From Magicicada septendecula (taxonomy: Eukaryota > Arthropoda > Insecta > Hemiptera > Cicadidae): DNA of 64,000 nt. Both the position numbers and the translations under genes were made by a program. Of this stretch, positions 1 to 12,410 are shown piece after piece (positions within the stretch are counted from its first letter, which is position 1; each line of letters starts with the position of its first letter). Under the pieces are notes generated by a model. It had not been told where the DNA came from. It did no database searches and worked only from the letters and a program-made list of their open reading frames with translations. Location of the stretch: positions 277,994,658 through 278,058,657 of the forward strand of contig CM068373.1 of the NCBI GenBank assembly GCA_034769895.1, read 5' to 3'.

Positions 1-1600
1 GCGTGAAGCCTGTCTCATTCTGAAAGTTTGCGACCCCACCCCAAGTCAATGCTAAATTTAGAATATATTTAATATTAAGCAAACCATAAATGTTAGAGAG
101 AAGGTAAAAACTTCTAAAAATGTGTAAAAATCAGACACAAGTGCAGTGCGAATTTTACGTAATTCGGACAAGCAGTGCGAATCCAGTGGGATTTTTAAAG
201 CATTATACTTTCACTAGTAGTGCGAGCATCATGAAAATTGCACATCACATAGGTCATTAAATTAGACAATATTTTATCGCCGTGAAATCTGCGTTAAACA
301 GTGCGATTGGCGAGAAAGTGCAATTATGTGAAATGAGACGAGAGTGGGGGCTATCATGCCATGGTTCAACTGTCGACAGGCTGATTCCTGAATCGACAGG
401 TGCAGTTTTCTGAGTGGATATAAATAGAAGCCCAGGAGAGCTAATCTCTCTCTTCTAACATTCACAGTCGCGGCGGTACGCTATGGCCATTCGAGACGCG
501 AATTTTTTAAACTACTTTGGACAAAGTTAGACGCTAAATCTAACATCAGTATGATTTTTGTAGCTTCACTTATAAAGTATTACGGCAATGTTTTAATTTA
601 AAGTATTAATGAAAACAATAATTAAAAAAGTACCGTAACGAAGAAATCGTCGGACGTCTACAAGCAGTCGACAGCTAAGAACATCAACTCCTGACAGAGG
701 ACGAGAGCACGACTAGCAGAGGAACAAGATGCAGAGGACTAGAGACGTTTCTATCATAACAGCTACAGATCCAGAGCAACACGTCATCATAGTCTACAGC
801 AGCCAATGTACCATGAAGGACGAGAGACGAGAGGACGAGCAGTGAGGACAAGAGGACATCCAGGAGGGTCGAACCGAAGGAATCACTGGAGGACATGGGA
901 CAACTCTGCGGAATTTAAGGTGACGAAAAACCAATACATAATTATCAAAGAGAAAGACATTAAAAGACTTTAATAAAAAAAGAAAGAAAAAACAAAAACA
1001 AAACATTTTTGTAAGAGTAAATAGTAAGTATGTAGATAGAGATAAAATCAATGTAATTCATGTGTAATCAAAAAATTATTCAATTATTTTTCTTTAATGA
1101 ATGAACAGTCAATGAAACGATAAGTTAAATCATTGCTGGGAAAATGAACAAGTAATTAATTTATTTAATTTTTTCTTAATAAAAGCACATAACGTAGAAT
1201 CATTGAAAATAATCAATTAAGTGTGCTAAAATGATTATAAAGCCGCAGAAAGGTATAAAGAAAATATAGAATAAGAAAGTATTAATAATTGTTAACAAAA
1301 ACACATTTATACTGAGTAGGCAAGAAATCTTAATATAATGAAGAAAAGTTTTTAAATACAATTTATAATATAATATCTAGAATTTAAGATATATATGTTT
1401 GTGATGATAACACGGCAAGTAAAGAAACTTTGAAACCATAGATAATGGATATCATATGGCGAATTGATCATTATTTTATATTATTATTTTTTATGTTTGT
1501 TTAAAGTAATAAATGAAACATATTACGACTCCTAAAAAGAGTTACTCTTATTATAATTACACCTGAACCCCAATTATACACACGTTGTTAGTAATATTAT
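1..1600. other. AT-rich region without a recognised gene; possible LTR fragment
   Basis: No long open reading frame. The stretch 280-900 is richer in GC than its surroundings and carries a TATA box (419-426) with a plausible start about 35 bases downstream, followed by a long AT-rich untranslated-like run. This resembles the promoter and U5 part of an LTR, but I cannot find paired TG...CA ends or a target duplication, and the left end may lie outside the window. Confidence 0.25.
417..470 (+). promoter_or_regulatory. Candidate Pol II core promoter
   Basis: A TATAAATA box at 419-426 is followed about 35-45 bases later by a pyrimidine-rich stretch ending in TTCACAGTC (460-469), an initiator-like context. 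No coding sequence follows, so it is more likely the promoter of a retroelement LTR than of a host gene. It is called from motif spacing only. Confidence 0.3.
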
Positions 1601-1653
1601 ATATATATGTTATATGAGTATAAACACATTAAATACAGCAACGTGTACCGTTG

Positions 1654-1655
<2 letters not shown>

Positions 1656-1699
<44 letters not shown>
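1656..1699. repeat. (TA)n microsatellite
   Basis: About 44 bases of uninterrupted TA dinucleotide, followed directly by a T run to about 1710. Confidence 0.95.
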
Positions 1700-1707
<8 letters not shown>

Positions 1708-1846
1708 TTAGAGGGGGAAAATTCTTTATGCATCGTCAGAGGAAGCCGTGCTCCCTCTGGTGTGTGGGACTCTCACCCACTAAAAACCCGACCTCTAATT
1801 CAGACAGTCATGTCCATCCTGGAACCATTTAGCGTCAGATAATATA

Positions 1847-1853
1847 GCAACAA

Positions 1854-1885
<32 letters not shown>

Positions 1886-1977
1886 GCAACGACGACAACA
1901 ACAACAACAACGACGACGACGACGACGACGACGATGATGATAACAATAATAATAATAATAACAATCATCATCATCAT
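1847..1977. repeat. Compound trinucleotide repeat (CAA, GAC, GAT, AAT)
   Basis: About 130 bases of interrupted trinucleotide repeats passing from CAA and CGA types to GAC and AAT types. It reads open on several frames of both strands only because it is simple repeat. The phrase ACCCACTAAAAA occurs both before it (near 1778) and after it (near 2209), so it may sit inside a larger duplicated or inverted repeat. Confidence 0.85.
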
Positions 1978-2638
1978 AAATATAATAATAATACTTGTTT
2001 TGAGTAGCGAGTTGAATGTTATTAACGTACACGGGGGAGACATCGCTTAGTGTCCGACTCCCGCTGTCGGACTGTCGACTAAAACTCCCCCTCACTTCTC
2101 AGAGGACACTATAATGCTTTTTTAGGAGGATACGTGAAAAAGTGTGCTGTTCAAATGTCCGGAAGGCTGCAAACTTTCGGGGTCCGTGAGTTTGGGTATT
2201 GTACCCGACCCACTAAAAAACCACCTTCTTCTCCTCTTCAAGAACACTAATCTGGAACTGTTTGATACATTACTTTGGACTAGGCCTATTGTCCTTCATC
2301 ACTAGAGCTCACATCACGTCGCATCAACGCCCCGGTAGGCAACCTATAATGGGGAAATTCACATACTCAAAATATTCAAAGAAAACAGCCGGACGGTGTT
2401 AAAGCTGTTTATGTACTGAAAAAATACTCTATAACTTTTATTTTTATTATCACAATCCTTTCATAGAACTGATTATATTAGGACCTCTCTTGTTTGAGAC
2501 TGCATTAAAAAACATTACTTTTTAGTATAAAAAATGTAATTTACAACTATGGTGGCAACTTTAGATCCTCCCAGTTATTCCGTATTAGAGACAGTTTAGT
2601 TACTAATATAAAAAGTAAGTTCAGTAAGAAAAATTTAA

Positions 2639-2960
2639 ATTTGTACAAGGTGATGACCCTTCCCACACTTCTCCATGGGTCTTTGAAGTCCCAGGCCAAT
2701 CGTACAAAAGCGACCAAAATGAGATTTCTCAGATAAGTGTCAGGATATACTCTTTACGATCATAGAAGATATGCAGATATACGGGCAGGAACTGAACGTT
2801 ATAAGTATACTCAATAGGATCGCCCAGTAATGGCTAACATGGTTGGAATATCTCAACCAAATAGATGACTTCTGAATCCCTATACAACTGTTGAGTTATA
2901 AGCCGAAGGGACGGAGAGATATTTAACTTACGAAGAAGCGCTGGAGTAACCTGGTCACTT
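2639..2960 (+). pseudogene. 3' fragment of a non-LTR retrotransposon reverse transcriptase
   Basis: Forward translation gives a degenerate version of the C-terminal tail common to insect non-LTR reverse transcriptases: KVMTLPTLLHGS, then KATKMRFLR, then SGYTLYDHRR..DIR. These match in order the family pattern of an SETW-like region, AEMKFLR, and GYT.LD..RN..IR. The frame has several stop codons (for example after MRFLR) and no upstream fingers or palm domain, so it is a 5'-truncated dead copy. The family pattern is known; which clade this is, I cannot say. Confidence 0.6.
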
Positions 2961-2963
2961 TTA

Positions 2964-3169
2964 TATCTGATTGGGACCAGAACATAACCAGTTTCGGTTT
3001 ACTCCTTGTGGAAGATGATGGTAAAGTTTATTATTGTACACGTGTATACATAGACCAATGTTTTTCTATCTGATTGGGACCGGAACATAACCAGTTTCGG
3101 TTTACTTCTTTTTGAAGATGATAGAAAAGTTATTCTACAATTAGAGCACATAAACCCATGTTTTTCCTA
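2964..3169. repeat. Tandem duplication of a ~103 bp unit with hammerhead-like half sites
   Basis: Two adjacent units start at 2964 and 3067 with the same phrase TATCTGATTGGGACC and continue through AGAACATAACCAGTTTCGG. On the minus strand each unit reads ACCGAAACTGGTTATG, which resembles the GAA plus palindromic helix III plus H17 end of the hammerhead-like motifs elsewhere in the window. The CUGANGA half is not convincing here. Confidence 0.6.
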
Positions 3170-3760
3170 CGTAAGTAGGTACAAGAGACAGGCTGTTTGA
3201 GCTACAGGTATCATTTTTCATAAACGTATGTGAGACCTGGTCACTGGTCAAATTCAGATAAATATTTTTTTTCTCTTTTAGGGAAGACAAAATGTACAAT
3301 GTCTACTTAAATGCTTTGCTCAAAATTAGCTGCTGCTGAAGCCAATTAATGAAAGTCTAATATTGTGTGCCAAAAATGTTCCAAACGTTTGAGACTTTGA
3401 ACATGATCACTGTTGAAAGGAAATCCCCACCAATTCCCCACATAGGATTTTCACCCCCTTCAAATTTTGTCATTGTCAGGACAAACGGCCACCTAAGTTA
3501 GAACTCATCAAAGCACTGCAAGCGAGTGACTTGGCACATTACAGCTCATGCGCGCCCCCGGTCTTCTGCCCCGCCGGTAGGTAACACCCCCGGTGAGTAA
3601 CAAGAAGGCGGTGCTTGTTTTCTGTTATAGGCAACGCTGTTATAGTTGCCTCATTCAAACCGTTACCGACGGCAACATTCAATCGTTGTTAGTAATTTTG
3701 TATCTCAATAAATTTAGTTACGTTTATACACCTAACAGAGAAACAAAGCTATACCGACAG
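3170..3760. other. No gene recognised
   Basis: Mixed-composition DNA with a short GC-rich patch near 3550-3600. I see no motif, coding frame or terminal repeat that I can name. Confidence 0.4.
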
Positions 3761-3761
3761 C

Positions 3762-4172
3762 CAGTGGCATGTCTAGAATTTGGCTTTGGGGGGAGGTCCG
3801 GGGTCGGGTCGGCTTAATACAAAAGATAAAACAAGTTAAGACTAATAAAAAATTACTGTCTTTAAAGTGGCTGATAACGTCGTGACATTAATCCCATTAA
3901 AGTAAACGGTAATAACACAAGAAAAATAAGCGTAATTGAAATATTGTTAAAAGGTACTTATTGACTGAATTGATTTTCTTATATTTCATATTTCAAACGA
4001 ATGCATTAATGCTGTAAAATGCTTTTGCATATTAATGCAGTTTTGTTTGTATATGCAGCTGCTACTAATGTTAGTGTATACAGCTGAAAAAATATAAAAC
4101 AGCCTAAAAATTAACAGAGTAACAAAATTTCTTGTCAACTTTCGACCCTTGGGGGGGGGGGTCCGGTTTCGT
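3762..4172 (+). mobile_element. MITE-like repeat, copy 1
   Basis: It begins with CAGTGGCATGTCTAGAATTT, the terminus shared (inverted) with the copies at 22534-22909 and 57954-58377. The interior shares phrases such as CTTTAAAGTGGCTGATAAC and GTAAACGGTAATAAC with them. There is no coding capacity. The far end is poorly defined and lies beside a run of G near 4151, so the right boundary is approximate. It is probably a non-autonomous DNA transposon. Confidence 0.5.
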
Positions 4173-4489
4173 TCGTGTCTTCCGTAATGCTGACAGCAGA
4201 ATGACTACGACAAGACAGTTCGATAAGTAGTTTGTTGATAAGTTACCTGCAGTCGAGACCTATTTGTAGTTAAGACCTGCAGTCGATGAGTAGGCCTACT
4301 ATTTACGCCAACACAACGCCGACGTGGACTCAACAATACAATTTCATCATCTTCTGATTGGTGCACAGGGACGGTGTCGGAACAATGGCTCATTTTTAAG
4401 AACATATTGTGACAGATAGAATAGAACTGGTGAACATCACTACATAGGAAATTCCCAAGTAGCACTTTCAATCATTTCAGCTCACCTTC

Positions 4490-5125
4490 AGACCATCATC
4501 TTCACATCACACCATAGCAAGGTGCTGCCTGTTCCACCTTTAAAGATCCTCCAGACATCATTTCCTGGATCTACACACACCTGTGTCCTACAGGTTAATA
4601 TTTCCAGACTTGTTTAGCCAGTCTGGAATCTGACATTCTTTCTAAGGGTTCTTTCCACCGTTGTTTATACACTTTTAGACTTTCATTAAAGTTGAAAACT
4701 TGTAATTCTTCTATTATGGTCTCATTCTTTATACGGTCAAGTTTAGTACACACTACAACTATAACTGTAACGCCATTTTAGAAGCCTATATATTATTGTA
4801 TTGTTTCTTGGTTGTTGTCTATATTTCACACCCATAGGACTGTACAGGGACTGTCATAGTTTTGTAAAACTTTAATTTTGTATCTCGGTGTACATTGTTC
4901 CTAAAAATACGATGGTTATCCCACACATCGTCTGGAACTCACCTAAATTAACATCAGTATCATAAATCTTATCATAACTAATATGATACCTCCAAATATT
5001 TAAAATGGGTCACTTGTTCTACAATTTGATCGTTAATCATTATTTTTGTTCGTATTGGTTCCAAGCCGCGAAATGCTACTACCTTTATTTTTGTATTGGA
5101 GATTTTGTATTCTATTGATCATCAG
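4490..5125 (-). pseudogene. 3' end of a non-LTR retrotransposon (family A), copy 1
   Basis: On the minus strand this matches the copies at 15805-16430 and 39124-39512: a degenerate reverse transcriptase C-terminus, then a 3' end reading GGTGGAACAGGCAGCACC and a short tail of GATGATG type. Several stops and frameshifts destroy the frame. All full or partial copies begin at the 3' end and stop at different 5' points, the usual sign of target-primed reverse transcription with 5' truncation. Confidence 0.65.
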
Positions 5126-5338
5126 ATCATAGACACAAAATAACAACGATTTTTCTGTTTGTGATTATATGTACTAAAAAAATAAGTATATGATAGTAAA
5201 AAATAGGAGAACTTGTAATCCATCAGCATCACATTTAAAAATTATGAATTTTAACTTTGAAAGGGTCTCAAGCTTTTCGTATTTCGACTCTCTGTAAATG
5301 AAAACAATGATATAAATAAAGAGATAAGTAAACGATTT

Positions 5339-5882
5339 CAGAATGCCAATAGATGCTACTATGGGCTGATGAAATACTTAAAATCTCAGCTTCTACACCG
5401 TGAAACCAAAGCTAGACTATATACAACATTAGTAAAACCGGTCCTGATGTGCGGAAGTGAAATATAGGTACTGACAGAGGGTGACCTGTTTCGACTTGCA
5501 TCTTTTGAAAGGAAAATACTTAGGAAAATTTATGGACCCATTAGGGAAGGCGAAGAGTGGAGAATAAGGTACAACAGAGAGCTCTATGAGTTATATAGAT
5601 CGCCTGATATTGTGACATCAATTAGGATAGCTACGCTGAAATGGGAAGGACATGTACGGAGAATGAAAAAGGAGGATGTTTTTAAGATGATTACAAAATG
5701 CACGCCAGAAGGAAAGAGAGGACGTGGAAGACCTAGACCATGATGGATTGATGGAATCCTAGAAAATGTGAAAGTACTTGGAGTGAAAATTTGGTGGACA
5801 TTTGCTAAGAATAGGGAAGTCTGGAGGAAAATTCTGTGGCAGCTGAAGTCCACGGTGGGCTGTGGAGATACTGATGATGATG
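5339..5882 (+). pseudogene. Reverse transcriptase C-terminus of a non-LTR retrotransposon
   Basis: One forward frame runs almost the whole length with two in-frame stops (TAG near 5465, TGA near 5742). Recognisable blocks in order: RLYTTLVKPVLMCGSE, then FERKILRKIYGP, then LKWEGHVRRM, then GKRGRGRPRP, then a W-rich tail. This is the classic end of insect endonuclease/reverse transcriptase proteins. It ends in GATGATGATG at 5873-5882, a short tandem 3' tail. The start is truncated; fingers, palm and endonuclease are missing. Confidence 0.8.
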
Positions 5883-5884
5883 TT

Positions 5885-6715
5885 TATTATACCTGCTACC
5901 AAAAGTTTGTTATTTAAACCATTATTACATCAAAGACTATCTGATTGAAGCCGTATTGATTTCTGGTAATTCGTGCCCTATATTAATGTATTTACATCTT
6001 TGTATGCTTCGTGTATACAATGGACAGCTTTCATAAGCTTGGGAGTTTTTAAATGAATTTTAAATTAGATTTTATTTGAACAGCATAATATTTATTGCAA
6101 GCGGTTGCAGTTGTATTTATTTACATTCAGCTCTGTAAAATCGATTAATCAGTGTGTCATTGATGTTCGATGTTGATAGATGTTATTACTTCTTTTACGT
6201 TGTATTTAAATGTATTAATTGAAATATTTTTGTTATGTCTTACATGTTGTTGTATATAAATATACATACTGACCATTTACTTTTGTAATTTTCAATTGCG
6301 GTTCCTTTTTTTGTACATGCTGCAGCTTTTTTATCTTGTTCTTTGCCACCGTGTTTACTGATATTTATGACAGCGATTTCATTTCCATGTTTGAAAGATA
6401 GTATTTTTTCTTCTTCTGTTTCCCTTGCGTTTAACCTGTATTACACATAAAGAAATGATGTGAATATATGATTATCACATAGTTGAATATGCATGTTAGT
6501 TGAATATGCAGATGTGTAATCGTTGGTTTACTGATATACGGTATGTTCTGTGATGTGTGTATGTTGTTAAACCCTCAACCTCCTTTTATCCAACTAAAAT
6601 TATACGTTCGTATGCGAGTTAATAATAATCAAATTTATACCACGGGCCGTACTCCATGGAATTACATTTTCTCCCCAGATGTCTTAGATTATAATTTTTA
6701 TTTTGTATTGTCGTT
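5885..6715. other. AT-rich region, nothing recognised
   Basis: No conserved protein, RNA or repeat boundary was seen. A 108-residue reading frame overlapping the right edge is an artefact of the following TTC repeat. Confidence 0.5.
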
Positions 6716-6716
6716 G

Positions 6717-6842
6717 TCTTCTTCTTCTTCTTCTTCTTCTTCGTCTTCTTCTTCTTCTTCTTCTTCTTCTTCTTCTTCTTCTTCTTCTTCTTCTTCTTCT
6801 TCTTCTTCTTCTTCTTCTTCTTCTTCTTCTTCTTCTTCTTCG
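6717..6842. repeat. (TTC)n microsatellite
   Basis: About 126 bases of TTC with single-base interruptions (TTCG) near 6740 and 6840. A GAA-type run follows at 6852-6866 after a short A tract, giving a short inverted arrangement. Confidence 0.95.
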
Positions 6843-6869
6843 TTAAAAAAAAAGAAGAAGAAGATATAA

Positions 6870-9180
6870 GATTGCGAGACTATTTGATATATATTGCAAC
6901 GATACAAATTAAAACTGCATAGATAGGTTACATTGAAATTATTACAACAGGGTCTATATCTGGGGGTAGGAAAATTTTATTCATTAAGACATTAAAATTT
7001 ATTATTGTCTTATTACTTTATAATATAAAATTGTATATTAAATAGCTGTGTTTCAATAAATGAGTCTACTGGCTTGTTTTACATATATGTTACTTGTACG
7101 TAGAATTCCAACTGTTTGCGTAGACACCAGGTGCTCCGCTCGCTGCTGTTACTCTGCGCGTTGCTCGATGACTACTACGCTGACAATTCACGTCTTTGCA
7201 CACACGCACACTGCGTTATGAAACTGTTAAATAATCTTAATCTCAGAGATCAAAACTGGGTAATAATAGATCGTGTATTAAGCTTACACAAATTCCGGCT
7301 TCTTGAAGTTTTCTCGCGTTAATACTCAAAATATCTCGTTAGATATTTTTCCCCAAACCCGGAAATCTTCCACTCTAAGCGAAAAATCACTAGAAATGAT
7401 CTATTTAAAATTATCTGAGTTCTATAATGGCAATGGTTACGAAGAATTCGAACCGTGAATAAACTTCTAAGTCTTGTGACAGTGAATATGTCTTTCTATG
7501 GCAGGACTTCGGAAAGAACTGACCGATGTGATCTCGGCAGAACACCGACTCAAATAATTTTTGGACCTTCTGATTGGTGGAAATTCTATCAACGCCACAG
7601 ATGGTCACTGTGACATCCAGTCTTCACGTTAAAACTCTGTCCGATTCTGCAAAGGCCTGTCTAGATTTAATCTACAAATTTTGTTACTTTCTAAGAGATA
7701 ACGAAAATAAAAGAAGACTGATTTTAAAAAAAAACATAAAAATTATAGTTGTGGAGAATTCAGTATATGGAAAATGTAGCTTATAACCATGAGAACACTG
7801 TATCCAAGTTTCAGAACGAAATGTTAATTTTCAACGAAGTTATTACATAAAATATAAATCACCCGCGCACCCGCGCACTTACACAAAAATATTTCACATG
7901 ACATAAAAGAGTATAAAATTGTGAATATTTTGACATAACATACTTTTTTAAACATAGGTTCAAAACGTATGACTACTTTACAAAGAACGAACAAAATCAA
8001 TTTAAAACATGTCTGGCTGTCAAAAAATGTTTATAGCATTAGTATTCCACTTAAATGAACTTACTATCCTGTATTCTGTTGAAATATATTTTTAAGTATG
8101 CTCTCTTGCTCATGGACCGATGTTAAGATGGTGAAGTTCGGAACAGGGAGAAACTACTCCTGACGATGACGTAGTATTCTCACTGTGTTTTCACTCATAA
8201 TAGAATTGTTTTTCCAGACGATAACGTTTAAGACAATTTTTGTCCAACATTTTCTAACTTTGAACTTTGGTTGAAATTAGGTACAGTGACGTGTGTGTGT
8301 TTTGTGAACAGTTAGCTTCGTAATTTTACATTTTACGGTAGAGTAGCGTTGCAAGTTTACTGGAGCAGTGAAATCTTTACCGACTGAAATAGTTTTAGTT
8401 AAACGTGAAATTGCTAAAGCAGGCTGCGACACTCGAGTGCATTGTGTAATTAAGCGCGTAATTTAACAAAAGAAACCCAACTTAAAACGTTGTTTACTTC
8501 TTATGTGTGTGGATTAAGAAATTTCTAATCCAATTAAAATAGTTTACAAACTGAACCATAAATGGATTAACAAAATATTTTACTTCGTTTTTTTAGTTTA
8601 AAATAAGTACGAAACCCTCTTAACAGGCACTACTTATGAAATTTGCATTATTATAAATCTACGAAACTTAAAATGACGGTTTTTAACAATATGAGTAAAG
8701 TAGTAGCATTTCTTGTGGACGTACAATATTAAATACAAAATCGACTTGGTGGTAGTAGTATTGAACTAATTACATAAATCACAACATTTAGATCATGTAA
8801 AAAAAAGTAGGTAGTTTTTATATCCATAGCATCATAAGAACATCTTTACAAAATAAAGTTAAGAAAAAGACAATAATAAAGTTGAATACGGTAATGCATG
8901 TTCGAACGGTTAATACATGGAATTAAAACAATGATACGTAAAAGCCCGTCTGCAAGCGAATGAAATGAAACCTTTTGAGACTGTCCTTTTGGGACAGAGG
9001 AACACACAAAAAATACCCGAACGTTTTAGAAATATTTGACTTAAATATTGAAATAAAGGTAAATAGAAATTAATGGATATCCTATTAGCAGGTATTTTGG
9101 AAAAACCGGATATCCAAGAAAAACGCTGAGCAATATAACTGTAGAAGATATGCTTCTGACTGAAATACCGCAAGCATAAG
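6870..9180. other. Long AT-rich stretch without a recognised gene
   Basis: I see only short reading frames with no family resemblance. A GC-richer patch at 7120-7210 and another at 8100-8170 are not explained. No terminal repeats or microsatellites of note. Confidence 0.5.
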
Positions 9181-9183
9181 GGA

Positions 9184-9838
9184 GATGGCGACGACGACGA
9201 CGAAGATGGTGGTGGAGTTGGATGATGATGATGATGATGACGACAGCGACGACAAAAATGATTTTGGCGAGGCGGGTGAGGGGATGAAGAGAAGGAGTGG
9301 GAAGAGGATGTAGGAGGAGGAGGAGGAGGACGAGGAGGACGACGATTATAATGGTGAGGAGGGAAAGGAGTAGGAGGATGAAGAGGAGGAGAAGTACGAG
9401 GACGACGATGATAATGGTGAGGAGGGAAAGGAGTAGGAGGAAGATGATTTTAGTGAGGAAGGGAGGAAGAGGAGGAGTAGGAAGAGGGCGAGGAAAAAGT
9501 GAGGAGGAGGACGTAGAGGAGGTGAAGGACGACGAAGATGTTGACTGTGATTATGGCGATGACGATGATTATGATGATGTTGACACTGGTGAGGAGGGTG
9601 AGGGTGAGGAAGAGGAAAAGTAGGAAGAAGGCGAGGAGGAAGTGGAGGAGGAAGAGGTGGAGGTGGAGGAGGAGAAGGACGACGACGACGATGATGATGA
9701 CTGTGATGATGGTGATGACGACGAGGACGATGACGATGATGATGACTGTAATGATGGTGATGACGACGAGGAGGACGACGACGAATATGATGATGATATG
9801 AGGAGAATGAGAAGGAGGAGGAGGAGGACGACGACGAT
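9184..9838 (+). repeat. Purine-rich GA/GAC/GAT minisatellite block
   Basis: About 650 bases almost free of pyrimidine runs on the plus strand, built from GAG, GAC, GAT and GGA triplets. An imperfect unit of about 75 bases (ending GGTGAGGAGGGAAAGG) is visible at least twice between 9350 and 9435. Several frames on both strands stay open, giving acidic, Arg-rich, Ser-rich and His/Pro-rich products. That is expected of triplet repeats and is not evidence of a gene. Confidence 0.85.
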
Positions 9839-9844
9839 TTTATC

Positions 9845-10960
9845 CAATAATAAATCAATATCGGCCAAAAAAGTCAGTCAGTTCTACAGCTCTGGTAGCT
9901 TACTAGTCTATTCCACTGTTGTAGATCGTAATCCTCGTAACATTATAGCCTACATAACAGTATGTTAAACTAAAACATACCAAAGTACACAAATTAATTC
10001 AGTTGAAAATAATTACTTAAAAAATATTGATAACAAGTATTGATTAACAAATCTTAGGTGTTTTTTTTTGTGAAATAATTAATTATTAATTACCTCATAA
10101 TATTGTGTTCACCTGAAACTGTTAAACACACACAGGCGAACCCCCCCCCCCGCCTCAACACACAGAATAGCTGCAAGGCAACAACCTAAGACGCCGTGTT
10201 ATAAAGCTCACACACAAACATGAGCGCCACCACTGTTTTAGCTTAAGCTAGTATAGGCCTACGTATGGGCTCTATATGCCGATAAATAATATGAACGCTT
10301 CCAGCTACTCGCGCACAAACAGAGATTTTATGTTTGGTAATGCTCAGTTCTCTCAAGTCTCTGGTGCATCATTTCGTTGTGGAGGATCTCATTTATACGC
10401 CAATAAACATGTAAACAGTATAAATACACAATCACACCGCGAGTGAGTGAGCTCCCACAACACACACACGCATACACAAATTTCTTTATGAACGTACTGC
10501 GTTAAATGTATTAAATGTTCGTCGTCAGTACGTTGGTTTTTGTCCCCGCTATTTTGTCCTTGGTTGCTCTGTTTCTTCATACATATGGTATAAAAACCGC
10601 TCGCTCTAACGTAGAGGCCATATTAATGTAAATCATTTCCTTCTCTCTCAAGGCTGTCATCTTTCATCATCATCATCTACTCCAACGTCCGTTTCGGTCC
10701 CACACGATCCACATTGTTCTTGGGCGTCCTCTTACAACGTAATGCAGCACTCACGTCCGCTGTGTTAGTTGGTGGTTGTCGCTGTATGGGCTATCCATTT
10801 TTGTTCCACAAGTAGGCTAACAGTTCTGTGCTTAGCCTATCATTTGTATTTTTTTTCTTCTTAGATATATCACTGTGTTTACTATTACCATGTTGTCCTC
10901 GGCCATTGTCTAGTTTCACTAGAAGTACTAACATGACTAGAAGTACTGTGATCACTCTCT
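9845..10960. other. No gene recognised
   Basis: Contains a C run at 10141-10152 and unremarkable mixed DNA. On the minus strand 10650-10740 reads AGAGGACGCCCAAG and ends in a GATGATG tail, which could be another eroded reverse transcriptase 3' end, but too little is left to call. Confidence 0.4.
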
Positions 10961-10965
10961 CTATC

Positions 10966-11033
10966 TCTGTCTGTCTGTCTCTCTCCCCTCCCCTCACTCT
11001 CGCGCACTCAGACAGACACAGACAGACAGACAG

Positions 11034-11062
<29 letters not shown>
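10966..11062. repeat. Compound (CTGT)n, (CAGA)n and (CA)n microsatellite
   Basis: CT and CTGT repeats to about 11000, then CAGA units, then (CA)n from about 11034 to 11062. The two halves are partly inverted complements of each other. Confidence 0.9.
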
Positions 11063-11068
<6 letters not shown>

Positions 11069-11104
11069 TCCCCTAACCCTTTGTGACACATTAAGTTACA
11101 GTAG

Positions 11105-11700
11105 TCTTCTTCTTCTTCTCATCCACCACCTCCTCCTCCTCCTCCTCCTCTTACTCCTCCTCCTCCTCCAACCCAAAAGGAGCCTTCGAACATCAGTCCT
11201 CTCCAGCACCCCTGTCCATTGCTATTTCAGCATAACCCCTCACTTTCATCTTCTAAAATCTTCCAGAACATCATCCAACCATCTTATCACCCTTCTTTCT
11301 GCTTTTATATACCTGTGCATCAGGATTTTCTTTGGCACTCGCTAATCTCACCTGGTCAGCAACAAGGTGACCTAGCCACTTTATTCATTGAACCTTTAAA
11401 AATCTTACCAAGTCCACAACCTTCAATAACTCATATGTATCTCCTGGTTATTTCTTATTCTCCATTCATCATTTTCCTTAACTGGGTCATAAACACGTTG
11501 CATCAATGTTTCTATACATCAGTTTATCGTCTCGCGATGGTCCCACGGCTCTCGTGCACAAGCCGCGAAACTCAACTTCTAGAGTGAGTAATCAGTTCTG
11601 GGTATCGTCCTGTTGTCAGCCCCTTCCTGCATTCCCTGGAGCAATTTCAGTCGCAGTCTCCTTCTTCGTCTCCGACAGCTTGATTTATAGCTGACCGGAC
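11105..11700 (-). mobile_element. Possible eroded non-LTR element ending in a (GGA)n/(GAA)n tail
   Basis: Read on the minus strand, this ends in a purine triplet tail (plus strand CTT/CTC at 11105-11170) preceded by a stop-laden, weakly reverse-transcriptase-like stretch. That matches the layout of the clearer copies at 58740-59263 and 62335-63015. No core motif survives. Confidence 0.3.
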
Positions 11701-11947
11701 TCTTATTGGATGTTATTTCATCCCCCATTCTCAACACATAATCGTCACCCCATATCTATATAAATTCTTAAAATAAAAAAGAGTTTAAAAGTAAATTAAA
11801 TTCTTATAAGTATCAGTATAACGTCAACAGAGATGGGGTTCTCACCAATATTTCGAAAAAGAAGGAAAGATAGCGTTATTAAAAGATATTGTATAATATC
11901 CGGGCTGTTGTGCCATGGCCGGCTGGGTTGAGATGACACTTTTAATT

Positions 11948-11990
11948 TTCTAGACGTTTCGGTCACCAACCGGAGGGCTTCTTTAGTAGT
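11948..11990 (-). ncRNA. Degenerate hammerhead-like motif
   Basis: On the minus strand the core is CTAAAGA (G5 of CUGANGA replaced), then a hairpin whose stem is GGT...ACC, then GAAACGTCTAG. Inverted phrases near 11905-11925 (GGGCTGTTGTGCCATGG) recall the flank of the pair at 21.8-22.1 kb. It is probably a relic of a Penelope-type terminal sequence and not an active ribozyme. Confidence 0.35.
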
Positions 11991-12410
11991 AAATCTCGAC
12001 AAATCATGGTAGGTCGAACGTACCCCTAACTGTGGCGAAAGCTCTGACTCACGGCTTCCTCAATGCTAACTCATTGTTTTCGCCTCAGGTAGAGGTACGT
12101 TCGACCTCCCATGCCTTTTAAAACATCTTTAAAAATTTTATTACTGAAGTAATATAATTTAAAAGTATTATAAACGTCTATAAAATTAATACTGTCATAT
12201 CAAAGCAGTCGACCATGGCCCAATAGTTCTGTTATAATTAGCTCTATTCCGGTATAAGTCCGGTATATTAAAAGGCCACTGCACTCGTAACTCTTGACTA
12301 GATACGATATTCTTTTGTAATCTTCCTCTGCGACGGATCCTGCATTGATTTCAATCGCAAAATATTTACGGTCGCATTTTTTCATCTTTAATGTCTGCTA
12401 GACAACTGTC

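Noticed and set aside
8100-8170. 5S rRNA-like phrase GTTCGGAACAGGG
   Set aside because: Only a short chance similarity; no internal control region or 5S length.
9346-9858. 170-codon minus frame, Ser/His/Pro-rich
   Set aside because: It lies wholly in the purine-triplet repeat, and several frames on both strands are open for the same reason.
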